From Arion vulgaris (lineage: Eukaryota > Mollusca > Gastropoda > Stylommatophora > Arionidae), in assembly GCA_020796225.1 (NCBI GenBank), contig CM036759.1, forward strand, positions 63,644,590 to 63,708,589: a stretch of 64,000 nucleotides of DNA, given 5' to 3'. A program made the translations under genes and the position numbers. Shown here one piece after another: positions 35,251 to 47,130 of the stretch (the stretch's first letter is position 1; the number at the start of each line of letters is the position of its first letter). A model generated the notes under the pieces. That model saw nothing but the letters and a program-made list of their open reading frames with translations, had not been told where the DNA came from and did no database searches.

Positions 35251-35639
35251 CACGGGATATGAGTGGATGTCGTCTATTGAGGTTATTCAACCTCCAAAGG
35301 CACAAGTGGATCGATTTTTATGGACATGCAGGCTTTTGTAACAATTGGAGAGCGGACAGGCTTGCATCAACCTTATTGATCCTGGCACTACCTTGTCACG
35401 TTAACTTTGGCCCCAATGTCCCTTCCAGCAAAGGACATATATGTCCAATCCACCTTCGTCTGTTAATGATCTATCAGTTCTAGTACTTGGTTATATTTTC
35501 CATTTTCTCGTTTCTTCTTCTTATCCATTATTCAATGTCATTTTCCATTGTTGGTCCTTAACTCATTAGTATAAAACAATTACTCTTTTGTCGTAGTGTT
35601 TTTGTGAATGTGCAAATATACGTTCTCTATTTAGTATAG
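35251..35639. other. Weak LINE-B-like trace, otherwise unrecognised
   Basis: GAGAGCGGACAGGCTTGCAT near 35348 resembles the ADRLA block of LINE-B. Nothing more is supportable. Confidence 0.35.
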
Positions 35640-35755
35640 ATGACACTGTGATCTCTGAAAAAAATATCGCAATGGCTCCACGAGGGAGCGAACCGAGTCC
35701 CTTTTGGAACAAGAGGCGAGCACCTAACCTCTAGGCCACAGAGACCCCACATCTC
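35640..35755 (-). mobile_element. SINE tRNA-like head, solo fragment
   Basis: Minus: GGTCTCTGTGGCCTAGAGGT (A-box TGGCCTAGAGG) and CGGTTCGCTCCCTCG (B-box-like), then GGAGCCATTGCGATA as in the SINE at 21.7 kb. This is the best-preserved head and shows the tRNA origin most clearly. Confidence 0.75.
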
Positions 35756-36017
35756 CGACTTCAGAGGTACTGTTTCTGTTAAATTACTAACACTCAGCTC
35801 TAGCTGGGATGACTTGTTTCAACTCATACATTTTATTTAACAACGTAGTATCAACCTATATCGGTAGGTTTTTGTTTTCCTCACGTCTAGTCATCCTTGT
35901 CTGCACTACAACATATACATATATATAGAATCATTTTTGTCATGATTCAGTGATAAAAAATATATGCTATTTATGGTTTATATGTTTGAGGAAAACAAAA
36001 GAAAGAAACTGACATAG

Positions 36018-36380
36018 TTTATCTACACAACTGCAGGCGGGAAGACACATCCAGAGAAAAGAGTTAGTTTATCTACACAACTGCAGGCGGGAAGACACAT
36101 CCAGAGAAAAGAGTGACATATTGTAGGATGTGTTGAGATAGTAATACTTGTACATATATACATGTATATATAAATATATATAGATATACATCATTATTAT
36201 CATTTTAATCATCATTATCGTCTTTATTATCGCCATTATCATTATTATGATTATCGTCGTCATCAACATCATCAGTTTTTATCATTATTATAATCATCAT
36301 TCTCATCATCATTCTCATCATCATTATCATTATTATTATTATTATCATCATAATCATAATTATTGTCATCATTATTTATT
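36018..36380. repeat. 53-bp direct duplication and ATC-rich simple repeat
   Basis: A 53-bp segment with AGTTTATCTACACAACTGCA occurs twice at about 36010-36115. About 36185-36380 is ATC/ATT trinucleotide repeat. Confidence 0.85.
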
Positions 36381-36399
36381 TTCCTTCATTAATACACTT

Positions 36400-36490
36400 A
36401 CAATAACTCGGTTTGGTGGTCTCTATAGTGAAGTGTTTAAAACGTTTGCCTGTCACTCTAAAGATTTGGATTCGAATCCGTGTTCGAATT
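36400..36490 (+). mobile_element. Degenerate tRNA-like sequence (possible SINE head)
   Basis: TATAGTGAAGTGTTTAAAAC (A-box-like) and GATTCGAATCC (B-box) are spaced as in a tRNA, but the acceptor and anticodon stems do not pair well. Similar degenerate tRNA-like pieces lie at about 55510-55580 and 58270-58330. Confidence 0.4.
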
Positions 36491-36714
36491 AGTCACATGT
36501 GAAATTGTTTTCCGAGATCCAACGAATTGTGGCTGGAGCTACGGAGTTCGTTTGTTTTTTTACATTCTCGGTAGATAGCGTGCCATTTCTGCCGAAAGGG
36601 ACGAAGCCATATGGAGAAACCCAATGCAATAAGGTCAATCCTTGGCCTTTGGATCCATTTTTAGACAATAACTAAATTTAAACTTTGAATTATATGCAAA
36701 CAAATGATCACAAT

Positions 36715-37320
36715 ATAGATGAGACTGCAGTAAAACTATTTGATTGGCGAAACACGTAATCACAAAGTACTGTAGTTTTACAAATTACAAAAGCAATGAC
36801 AATATACAGAAACGTTTCGACCAACAAGGCCTTTATCAAGCAAACGAACAACACTAGTGACGAATTTTAAAAAAACCAGTAACATATGGACGACTACATA
36901 CGGAGACATTCAAACGTTTCTAATGAAAATCTGGGAATAAAAACGAATAACGAAATAAATGTAACACAAAAACTAGAAATAGAAAAGAAGAGAAACAATA
37001 AAAATCAAGTAAATATATAGCTTGAATACATGCAACATACGCACATATAAATTACAAGGCATGAGAAGAGAAAGTACTAAGAAGCATAGGAATGTAATAC
37101 GTTGAGCCCACGTGGTCTCAATGTACCATTCAACGAAATCAACCGATTCTCCAGAGCAAATCGACTGCGATCATCCGAGGAACATGATCCGATGGCTGTG
37201 ACCTGGACATCGTGAGCTCCTAAATGGCCAGTATCATTGAAATGGGTGGCTACAGGGTCACAGAGCATTAACGTATTTCGCGCAAGTGTTTGTACGAATA
37301 AATGGTACATTTGTTAGTAT
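36715..37320 (-). pseudogene. Penelope-like element C-terminus and 3' end
   Basis: 37310-37077 reads LARNTLMLCDPVATHFNDTG, HLGAHDVQVTAI, DDRSRFALENRLISLNGTLR and PRGLN. HFN.xGH...R...E..LI...T..P.GLN is the downstream part of the PLE GIY-YIG endonuclease. The non-coding end to 36715 carries TTGATAAAGGCC, TCGAAACG and a GTAAAACTA-type inverted repeat. Confidence 0.9.
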
Positions 37321-37325
37321 ATATT

Positions 37326-37720
37326 GATTGATTGTTTGATTGATAGGACCATCGTCCTTGCACTTCGGTAACCATGTGGGCTTCCAAATTCTTTCTGACA
37401 CCATAAGATTTCACCAGAAGTGCACGAACTACGTAGCACCAGCAAGGGTCCCAGTGTAATTTAGAAGATAGTGGAAATATTTTGTAGGAATTTTTTTAAA
37501 AAACGTTCTAATAAATGTTGCCAGAGTAGCGTTTTTCCAGCCATCTCTTCTCGATTTTGAACTGCCAATGGTTCCTTTACTTGCTCAAATTGAACACGAG
37601 ACATAGTCTTAGCATCCGTCTCCGATAGATCTAGGATCTCGATCTCACCTACACCAAGATTATGGTTCTCTGAAAAAATATTTAATGGCTCAACGAGGGA
37701 GCGAACTGTGTATTCTTTAT
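37326..37720 (-). mobile_element. tRNA-derived SINE, head-truncated
   Basis: A GATTGATTG tail is at left, then TTGCACTTCGG, a body, GAGATCG/TCTC blocks and half of the head (AATGGCTCAACGAGGGAGCG). Confidence 0.8.
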
Positions 37721-37774
37721 TGCAGTTTTTGTATTTGATCTAGCCTTGCCTGCTTTAGTTTTATTCTTCTTTCT

Positions 37775-38145
37775 AATGTTTAGTCTTCTCTCAAATGTAG
37801 TTATCTTTTTCTTCTTTCTATAAGTCTCAGTGTCTTCTCTCAAATGTAGTTATCTTTTTCTTCTTTCTATAAGTCTCAGTGTCTTCTCTCAAATGTAGTT
37901 ATCTTTTTCTTCTTTCTATAAGTCTCAGTGTCTTCTCTCAAATGTAGTTATCTTTTTCTTCTTTCTATAAGTCTCAGTGTCTTCTCTCAAATGTAGTTAT
38001 CTTTTTCTTCTTTCTATAAGTCTCAGTGTCTTCTCTCAAATGTAGTTATCTTTTTCTTCTTTCTATAAGTCTCAGTGTCTTCTCTGACATGTAGTTATCT
38101 TTTTCTTCTTTCTATAAGTCTCAGTGTCTTCTCTGAAATGTAGTA
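37775..38145. repeat. 49-bp array
   Basis: Seven to eight units contain ATGTAGTTATCTTTTTCTTC and ATAAGTCTCAGTGTCTTCTC. It abuts the CTTCTT tail of LINE-C at 38150, which may be its seed. Confidence 0.93.
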
Positions 38146-38149
38146 ATCT

Positions 38150-39035
38150 TCTTCTTCTTCATTCTTCTTTTGTCCTCACACTGTTACCGGGTTGTTGCCT
38201 AGTGTCCTCACACTGTTACCGGGTTGTTGCCCAGTGTCCTCACACTGTTACCGGGTTGTTGCCCAGTGTCCTCACACTGTTACCGGGTTGTTGCCAAGTG
38301 TCCTCACACTGTTACCGGGTTGTTGCCTAGTATCGTGGTTTTCTGTTTTTGTCTTGCGCTATTCTGGTGGCTTGGGTGATTCTTATTTTTGTTCTTTGAC
38401 AGGATTCTGCATTGCCATCTAACCATCTTCTTCGTTGTCTTCCTCTCGCCTTCTTTCCTGATGTTCTGTTGTAGAAGACTCTGTATATTGTGGAGTTACG
38501 ATACATTCTTACTAAGTGCCAAACCACTTCATTCTCTGTTTCTCAATGTAATTCAAGCAAGGTTCTGTGCCAACTTTCTTTCTTATGCTGATGCTTGTGT
38601 CTTTTCTGGTGTTGTTAGTAATTTATCGCAGGCAACGCATTTCCCATGTAGTTAGTTTTGTGACCGTGCTTTGCTCATTGTCCATGTTTGGCTCTGGTAA
38701 CACAAAGTAGGTATGAAAATGCTGTTGATTATCTGTTGTTTAGCTGTCAGTGAGATGTTTGGGTGCCTTAACAATAGGGCTAGCTGGCACATTACAGCAT
38801 GTGCTGTTTGTACTGTAGCCTCTATCTCTGTATCCAGTCTTCCATCTTCTGTGAAAATGCTTCCTAAGTATTTGAATTCTTGCACTTGGTTGATTGTAGT
38901 GCCAATGACATGGATGTTTAGTTTATTATGTTTTCTTCCCATATTCATTATTTCGTTTCTAGTGTTATTTATTCTCATGTCATGATTTATACAATTTTGT
39001 TTCAGGGTCTCAATATGCTGGTGTAAGTTGTAAAT
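38150..39035 (-). pseudogene. LINE-C second copy
   Basis: Minus: MRINNTRNEIMNMGRKHNKL, QEFKYLGSIFTEDGRLDTEI, then CQLALLLRHPNISLTAKQQ and SIFIPTLCYQSQTW. Then come MVWHLVRMYRNSTIYRVFYN and ARGRQRRRWLDG. The RT catalytic core lies outside. The last codons are amplified at 38172-38335. Confidence 0.9.
38172..38335. repeat. 32-bp array at the LINE-C stop region
   Basis: Five units of TCCTCACACTGTTACCGGGT followed by TGTTGCCCAGTG. LINE-C copy 1 has one such unit at 28515-28553, bounded by GTCGT on each side exactly 32 bp apart. Confidence 0.95.
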
Positions 39036-39535
39036 GTAGTAATGCTATTTATATATATGTGTATGAGAAATAGTTGATCAGATAATGAATGTTAGAGGAA
39101 GATAAAAACTAATATGCAGTCTGTACTCTCTAACATTCTCTCACAAACTAGACATAACTATTGAAAGTGAACAAAACTTGCATGACCTCATCTTTCTCAA
39201 CTTGCCGACATTTTCTTTGTTTCGTTTTGGGAAATTCCAACTTCCTGATTGGCTTGATTAATGTCTGAGTGGTTTGGTGGGGTTTTTGATTTTGTTTAAC
39301 TAACAATTAGGTCGGGGAGGAGGAGGAGGGAGAATTCGAATGGTAGTTCGAAGTCAAAAGTTTAGCTAGAAGAAGAAAGAAATATGATATGGCGTTTCTT
39401 TCTTCTTTCGGGGGAGGGACAGGGATGGGAGGGGTGGACATGGTTGTGTTTAAAATATAACATTTGTTGTCAGTAATTTAATAGAATGACGGATTGTCGG
39501 TCTAGATTTGAGAGACACTCCCGTTCATCTCTGTT
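39036..39535. other. No feature recognised
   Basis: Spacer without recognised repeat or gene. Confidence 0.5.
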
Positions 39536-39539
39536 TGTG

Positions 39540-39636
39540 TATATTCATTAATGCGATGTAGTGTGCTAATGTATGTGTATGGTGTGTGTGTTTATGTATG
39601 TGTGTATATATGTGCATGTGTGTGCATGTATGTGTA

Positions 39637-39675
<39 letters not shown>

Positions 39676-39777
39676 GTGGATGGTGTGTGCATGTGTGTAT
39701 GATGCGTGTGTATGATGTATATGTGTGGGCTGTGTAAGTTTGTGTGTGAATATATATGTGTGTATGGTGTGCGTGTA

Positions 39778-39805
<28 letters not shown>
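39540..39805. repeat. GT/AT-rich microsatellite tract
   Basis: TG-rich imperfect repeat with (TA)n at 39650-39675 and (GA)n at 39792-39808. Confidence 0.9.
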
Positions 39806-39808
<3 letters not shown>

Positions 39809-39839
39809 CTATATACGCACTATGAGCAGACATCTGCGG

Positions 39840-40175
39840 TGGTATGACAGGACTACAAACAGGGAACTCTGGGATAGAACAGGACAACGACAGGTGGAGA
39901 AGAGATAAGGAGAAGAAGGTGGCGATGGATAGGACATACACTGAGGAAACCCCTAACAACATGACGAGACAGGCTCTCTGATGGAACCCCAGGGCAATAG
40001 AGGTAGGGGAAGACCCAGGAACACCGGGAGACGGGAGTTGGAGACGGAATGCAAGAAAATGGGGAGAGAGTAGGGATATCTGGAAAGGATGGCCTTGGAT
40101 AGACGGGCTTGGAAGGCCTTGGTTGCGGACCTATGCTGTCCTAGGGGCGAAGGGTGAAGAAGAAGAAGAAGAAGA
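39840..40175 (+). pseudogene. LINE-G C-terminal end with (GAA)n tail
   Basis: The frames give RRWRWIGHTLRKPL and LDRRAWKALVADLCCPRGEG, followed by a stop and GAAGAAGAAGAAGAA. WxxxVADLCxxR is the C-terminus of this RTE-like group; two other copies are at 41.5 and 42.4 kb. Confidence 0.82.
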
Positions 40176-40239
40176 GCATACATGTATTACTTAGTTTACA
40201 ATAATTATGATTTGTGTGTACTCGTGGGTGTTTATAAAA

Positions 40240-41118
40240 TGAAAATATGTGACTAAAAACGAAATAAATGTGAAAAACGAAATAAATATGAAAAACGAAA
40301 TAAATATGAAAAACGAAATAAATGTGAAAAACTAGAAATGGAAAAAAGAAGGTAACACAATAACAATAAAATATACCCATATCATATACACATTTAACAT
40401 ATACTCATATATTATGGAGCATGAGAAGAGACAGTATTAAGAAGCATAGGGATGTAGTGCATTGAGTCCATGGGGTTGCAAGATACCATATAAAGATATA
40501 GATTGATTTTCGAGAGTAAATCGACTACGATCATCAGAGGAACATGATCAGATGTATGTAATCGGACATGATCGGATATCGCGTGCTCCCAAATGGTCAG
40601 TTTCATTGAAATGAGTGGCTACAGAGGCCACAGAGCGTTTGCGTAAATAAGTGTTGGCCGAAATGACCATGAAGTTTTTTGCCAGTTTCGCCTATATATT
40701 CCTGATCACAACGTTTACACGTGATGGCGTAGATTATATTGCGGGACCAGCATGTAAAATCATCGTCAATAACAAAAGTAGCTTTAGGAAAAGATACAAT
40801 ACGAGTCTGAATCATAAAAGCACATGTATGGCATCGCCGATGGCCCCACCAGACGGGACCAGAATGTCCCGTGACATTGGATTTAAGGTGACTGTGCACC
40901 AACATAACCTTAATATTTCTGTCCCATATGTAAGCCACCAGAGGATAGTTTTGGAAAACTGAACGTGTCTCTGCATCCGATTTTAGAATAGAAAGATGAC
41001 GGAATAAAACTGTTTTCACCAGTGAACTATATGGGCGTAAGGTCATGATAAGTTTTACTCTGTCGGAGTTGGAACTAACCATCTGGGAGCTCGTCATATC
41101 AAGGTGACATACATCCAA
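40240..41118 (-). pseudogene. Penelope-like element GIY-YIG endonuclease region
   Basis: 41118-40603 reads MTLRPYSSLVKTVLFRHLSI, then CHTCAFMIQTRIVSF, CWSRNIIYAITCKRCDQEYI and GETGKKLHGHFGQHL. IYAITC...YIGETGxxLxxRxxxH is the PLE GIY-YIG motif; the usual Arg appears as His (LHGHF), suggesting decay. A shifted frame continues to HGLN-type sequence at about 40470. The UTR at 40255-40330 has 18-bp repeats of ACGAAATAAATATGAAAA, whose single version occurs at 36950. Confidence 0.9.
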
Positions 41119-41285
41119 TCATGTTCCTGTGATGATCGTAGTCGATTTACACTATAAAATCGTTTTACATCTTTATATGGTACCTTGCGACCTCATGGAC
41201 TCAACCTACTACATTTCTATGCTTCTTAATATTGTCTCTTCTCATGCTTCATAATATATGAGTATATGTTAAATGTACACTCGGC
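41119..41285 (+). mobile_element. Inverted PLE 3' coding fragment
   Basis: It repeats 40380-40560 in reverse orientation (GATCGTAGTCGATTTACACT, GACCTCATGGACTCAACCTA), giving a hairpin-forming pair around the element. Confidence 0.75.
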
Positions 41286-41469
41286 GTTTAATACGAGAGG
41301 AAATGAATTTGCCCTCCTACCTCCTGCACACTAGGGTCTCGAAATATGACGTGACAGTCAATTCATACCATAAGGTCTTAAAAACAACGGGAATTTTATT
41401 TTATTAAGTAGCAGAAGTATTACTATTATAATCGGCATATGGTGCCCATGTCTTCCCAATTAACAGTCA

Positions 41470-41860
41470 GATGACTTGACTTATTTGTTTCGTCTCCTCG
41501 TAGAGCATATTGCCTCAACATTTGTTCACCACGTTTCCCGGTATCTGATTGTTTTCTTTATGGCTTCGCCGGATAGTCCAGCATTATTCAGATTCTCAAG
41601 AAGACCCCAAATCTGTTTAGGGCATTCCATTTTTCCCTTTTCCTTGCGGGTTCCACTCAATTGCTTGTCTAGTGACACTCGACGGTATCTTCTGCAGTGT
41701 ATGCCCGACTCATCGCTGTTTTCTACTCTTAACCTGGGTCATCGTGTGTTCCTGTCCTGTTATTATCCACAGGTCAGATGCGACCCAATATATACAAACA
41801 TTGGACAGTACTGCCCTACACGATCCCCTGGAACACAATTTTGAAAACCACTGCTAAATG
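41470..41860 (-). pseudogene. LINE-G C-terminal remnant
   Basis: Shifted minus frames give VEWNPQGKGKNGMP, then AGLSGEAIKKTIRYRETW and VEAICSTRR. They correspond to xxWNPQGKRxxGRPxxTWRR and the LCxxR end of LINE-G at 42.5 and 39.9 kb. Confidence 0.65.
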
Positions 41861-42305
41861 TAACTGTTTTCGTGAAATCGATCACCAGTAAACAATGTCC
41901 TTCCTTGCTTCTAGAACTTCGCTGATAGCTTCAAAAGTAGGAAGTAGGAAACGGCGTAGAACACTGTTATGGCGAATTTAAAGCCAAATAATTAATCAAT
42001 CAGGATAAAGATACTACAGTGTCAGAGAGATGTGCGTGTGAGCTTTAGGCAATGCCATGGATTTTACAATCTAAGATCGAATGAGCTCAATGGAATTTCC
42101 CAGTCGATGTGACTACGTCATTGATTCCTGAGCTCGGACCGAAATACATTGGCCAGGTAATTATCGCATTTGACGAACATGCGTAAATTGGAGTATAGTA
42201 TTTAGTAATGTGTTTGGAGATTCTTCAGGAGTGGAGCGTGCGTGGGATATAACAATTTTTGTACGGTGGGATGGGGGACAAACTTTTGAAATGATATGAA
42301 AATTA
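41861..42305. other. No feature recognised
   Basis: No gene or repeat seen. Confidence 0.5.
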
Positions 42306-42309
42306 CTGT

Positions 42310-42775
42310 ATGTCTAAAAATTCATACCAATATTTCTTCTTCTTAACCTTTCAACTCCGAACCACAGGTCTTCAACAAACTTGTTTCCAGATCTTCCTCC
42401 CTCGTGCCATCCCTTCCAATTCTTTTCATGTTTTACCTATCCTTTTAATATCAGTCCCCAGCTCTCTTCTCCAGGTATGTCTAGGCCTTCCCCTACTCCT
42501 CTTACCCTGCGGGTTCCAAAATAGTGCCTGTCTTGCTATGCTTCCAGTTGGTCTTCTCAATGTGTGCCCCATCCATCGCCAGCGTCTCTTTCTTAGCTCT
42601 TCTTTCCACTGGTATCTGTTTAGTTCTTTCTCTGAGTTCTTCGTTCGTAATCTTATCATACCGTCTCAGTCCCTCTATTCTACGTAAACATCCTTTTACG
42701 AAGGTGTGTAGTTTTCTGGTGGTTTCTTTTATTGTCCTACATATTTCCGAGCCATAGAACATGGGCTATGGGGCT
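42310..42775 (-). pseudogene. LINE-G C-terminal region
   Basis: MFYGSEICRTIKETTRKLHT, FVKGCLRRIEGLRRYDKITN, then RRWRWMGHTLRRPTGSIARQ, ALFWNPQGKRSRGRPRHTWR and RELGTDIKRIGKT. The order and motifs are classic for RTE-like C-termini. It is split over two frames. Confidence 0.85.
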
Positions 42776-43009
42776 GGCTACCTCAACCTGTAGAAGAAAA
42801 AAGCCAACAAATCTTCAACAAACATGGAATGTACAACAATACCATTATTTGCTTGTTAATATATATGTATATATGTATGGCCTTTTGCGTGTTTACAAAT
42901 CTTGGCATGCTCATCACTAAGTCTTTCATGACTGTTCTTCTTCTTCTTGTGTTTTCCCGCTATGACTTCATGCGTAGTCAGGGCATCTGGTATGGCCCTT
43001 TGTGAGAGA

Positions 43010-43250
43010 CAGTTGTTGTAAATTTGATGCGTGTCTAAACTATTTGATCTGTGTTTTCTTAATATATTGTGGAACCAACAAGGATCCCACTCTGCTTCTG
43101 TTTCGCCGTTTCTGATTTGATCTCTTCTTGTAAGATGTAGAATTCATCGTAAACATTTCATCTCTGTTGTTTGGATTCTTCTTTTCTCATTTGTTTTCTC
43201 AGTGTCCATGTCTGACACTGACAACACACACAAAATTGGTAAAATACTAA
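43010..43250 (-). pseudogene. LINE-D-like fragment beside the 31-bp array
   Basis: Minus: VSDMDTEKTNEKRRIQTTEM, KCLRRMFTMN, then shifted RSNQKR. EMKCLRRxL is the LINE C-terminal block also seen at 30.5 and 32.5 kb. The 31-bp array starts within 80 bp. Confidence 0.65.
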
Positions 43251-43311
43251 CATACATACAAGATGAAAACAATAGAACAACGACGCATGGTTTGTTCAAG
43301 ATGCAGCATAC

Positions 43312-46300
43312 ATCACTGACTACAAGATGCAGGTATACACATCCACTGACATAAGATGCAGGTATACACATCCACTGACATACAAGATGCAGGTATACAC
43401 ATCCACTGACATACAAGATGCAGGTATACACATCCACTGACATACAAGATGCAGGTATACACATTCACTGACATACAAGATGCAGGTATACACATCCACT
43501 GACATACAAGATGCAGGTATACACATCCACTGACATACAAGATGCAGGTATACACATCCACTGACATACAAGATGCAGGTATACACATCCACTGACATAC
43601 AAGATGCAGGTATACACATCCACTGACATACAAGATGCAGGTATACACATCCACTGACATACAAGATGCAGGTATACACATTCACTGACATACAAGATGC
43701 AGGTATACACATCCACTGACATACAAGATGCAGGTATACACATCCACTGACATACAAGATGCAGGTATACACATTCACTGACATACAAGATGCAGGTATA
43801 CACATCCACTGACATACAAGATGCAGGTATACACATTCACTGACATACAAGATGCAGGTATACACATCCACTGACATACAAGATGCAGGTATACACATTC
43901 ACTGACATACAAGATGCAGGTATACACATCCACTGACATACAAGATGCAGGTATACACATCCACTGACATACAAGATGCAGGTATACACATCCACTGACA
44001 TACAAGATGCAGGTATACACATCCACTGACATACAAGATGCAGGTATACACATTCACTGACATACAAGATGCAGGTATACACATCCACTGACATACAAGA
44101 TGCAGGTATACACATTCACTGACATACAAGATGCAGGTATACACATCCACTGACATACAAGATGCAGGTATACACATCCACTGACATACAAGATGCAGGT
44201 ATACACATTCACTGACATAAAAGATGCAGGTATACACATCCACTGACATACAAGATGCAGGTATACACATTCACTGACATACAAGATGCAGGTATACACA
44301 TTCACTGACATACAAGATGCAGGTATACACATCCACTGACATACAAGATGCAGGTATACACATCCACTGACATACAAGATGCAGGTATACACATTCACTG
44401 ACATACAAGATGCAGGTATACACATTCACTGACATACAAGATGCAGGTATACACATTCACTGACATACAAGATGCAGGTATACACATCCACTGACATACA
44501 AGATGCAGGTATACACATTCACTGACATACAAGATGCAGGTATACACATTCACTGACATACAAGATGCAGGTATACACATTCACTGACATACAAGATGCA
44601 GGTATACACATCCACTGACATACAAGATGCAGGTATACACATTCACTGACATACAAGATGCAGGTATACACATTCACTGACATACAAGATGCAGGTATAC
44701 ACATCCACTGACATACAAGATGCAGGTATACACATCCACTGACATACAAGATGCAGGTATACACATCCACTGACATACAAGATGCAGGTATACACATTCA
44801 CTGACATACAAGATGCAGGTATACACATTCACTGACATACAAGATGCAGGTATACACATCCACTGACATACAAGATGCAGGTATACACATCCACTGACAT
44901 ACAAGATGCAGGTATACACATTCACTGACATACAAGATGCAGGTATACACATTCACTGACATACAAGATGCAGGTATACACATTCACTGACATACAAGAT
45001 GCAGGTATACACATTCACTGACATACAAGATGCAGGTATACACATCCACTGACATACAAGATGCAGGTATACACATTTACTGACATACAAGATGCAGGTA
45101 TACACATCCACTGACATACAAGATGCAGGTATACACATTCACTGACATACAAGATGCAGGTATACACATTCACTGACATACAAGATGCAGGTATACACAT
45201 CCACTGACATACAAGATGCAGGTATACACATTCACTGACATACAAGATGCAGGTATACACATCCACTGACATACAAGATGCAGGTATACACATTCACTGA
45301 CATACAAGATGCAGGTATACACATCCACTGACATACAAGATGCAGGTATACACATTCACTGACATACAAGATGCAGGTATACACATCCACTGACATACAA
45401 GATGCAGGTATACACATCCACTGACATACAAGATGCAGGTATACACATCCACTGACATACAAGATGCAGGTATACACATCCACTGACATACAAGATGCAG
45501 GTATACACATCCACTGACATACAAGATGCAGGTATACACATCCACTGACATACAAGATGCAGGTATACACATCCACTGACATACAAGATGCAGGTATACA
45601 CATTCACTGACATACAAGATGCAGGTATACACATCCACTGACATACAAGATGCAGGTATACACATCCACTGACATACAAGATGCAGGTATACACATTCAC
45701 TGACATACAAGATGCAGGTATACACATCCACTGACATACAAGATGCAGGTATACACATTCACTGACATACAAGATGCAGGTATACACATCCACTGACATA
45801 CAAGATGCAGGTATACACATCCACTGACATACAAGATGCAGGTATACACATCCACTGACATACAAGATGCAGGTATACACATCCACTGACATACAAGATG
45901 CAGGTATACACATCCACTGACATACAAGATGCAGGTATACACATCCACTGACATACAAGATGCAGGTATACACATCCACTGACATACAAGATGCAGGTAT
46001 ACACATTCACTGACATACAAGATGCAGGTATACACATCCACTGACATACAAGATGCAGGTATACACATCCACTGACATACAAGATGCAGGTATACACATT
46101 CACTGACATACAAGATGCAGGTATACACATCCACTGACATACAAGATGCAGGTATACACATTCACTGACATACAAGATGCAGGTATACACATTCACTGAC
46201 ATACAAGATGCAGGTATACACATTCACTGACATACAAGATGCAGGTATACACATCCACTGACATACAAGATGCAGGTATACACATTCACTGACATACAAG

Positions 46301-46450
46301 ATGCAGGTATACACATTCACTGACATACAAGATGCAGGTATACACATCCACTGACATACAAGATGCAGGTATACACATCCACTGACATACAAGATGCAGG
46401 TATACACATTCACTGACATACAAGATGCAGGTATACACATCCACTGACAT
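43312..46450. repeat. 31-bp satellite array, about 100 units
   Basis: The unit is CATACAAGATGCAGGTATAC followed by ACATCCACTGA, almost invariant except one C/T site (ATCC or ATTC) and rare single changes (44219 ataaaa, 45073 attta). The left edge has degenerate units with CATCACTGAC and CATCCACTGAC about 30 bp apart. The minus strand has no stop in any frame, so a 31-residue peptide repeats; I reject this as a gene. Confidence 0.98.
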
Positions 46451-46499
46451 TTGTCTTTGTCCGCTTCTTCGAACGCTCCATATCGATCACCTGTTAACC

Positions 46500-46700
46500 A
46501 TTCTCTATGTGATATGTATATGATCCGAGTCTAAGAGTGATTGTACGTTGTGCCAGTTATAAGTCAACAAGTAAGGCAGCCTATCCGATTTCTGCGACGC
46601 TTTTTATTTACTATGGTAGCTTCCTAGGTCCTAAATCGCAGTGGAACTATTCTTTTCTTTCCTTGCGTGCCCCGACAACACACAGACGAAACGAGATATA
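46500..46700. repeat. Dispersed repeat R1 copy with A-rich tail
   Basis: It shares TTGTGCCAGTTAT, ACTATGGTAGC and CCTAGGTCCTA with 2380-2480 (inverted). It ends with CCCCGACAACACAC and A-rich sequence, as near 4985. Confidence 0.6.
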
Positions 46701-46767
46701 AACACAATAGAAAACAAGAGCAATGAAATGTATAACAAAGAACAATAGAAAACAAAAGTAGATAAAG

Positions 46768-47130
46768 TAACAACTGTTACGGTTGGTGAGTCAGTCAACC
46801 ACTTCTTGTATGTCTGTCAGTAAGTAACAACTGTTACGGTTGGTGAGTCAGTCAACCACTTCTTGTATGTCTGTCAGTAAGTAACAACTGTTACGGTTGG
46901 TGAGTCATTCAACCACTTCTTGTATGTCTGTCAGTAAGTAACAACTGTTACAGTCGGTGAGTCAGTCAACCACTTCTTGTATGTCTGTCAGTAAGTAACA
47001 ACTGTTACGGTTGGTGAGTCAGTCAACCACTTCTTGTATGTCTGTCAGTAAGTAACAACTGTTACGTGTTACAGTCGGTGAGTCAGTCAACCACTTCTAT
47101 AATAGTATGTCTGTCAGTAAGTAACAATAA
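46768..47130. repeat. 57-bp array
   Basis: Six units contain AGTAACAACTGTTACGGTTG and CAACCACTTCTTGTATGTCT. The palindromic AACTGTTAC/GTAACAGT parts could form hairpins. The last unit is altered. Confidence 0.93.

Noticed and set aside
36400..36490. tRNA gene
   Set aside because: A- and B-box-like motifs are present but the acceptor and anticodon stems do not pair; more likely a SINE head relic.
43144..46440. Many Cys-rich minus-strand ORFs (MCIPASCMSV...)
   Set aside because: 31-bp repeat read through all three frames; purely repetitive.
43312..46450. CRISPR array resemblance (31-bp repeats)
   Set aside because: Units are directly adjacent without unique spacers, and the genome is eukaryotic.
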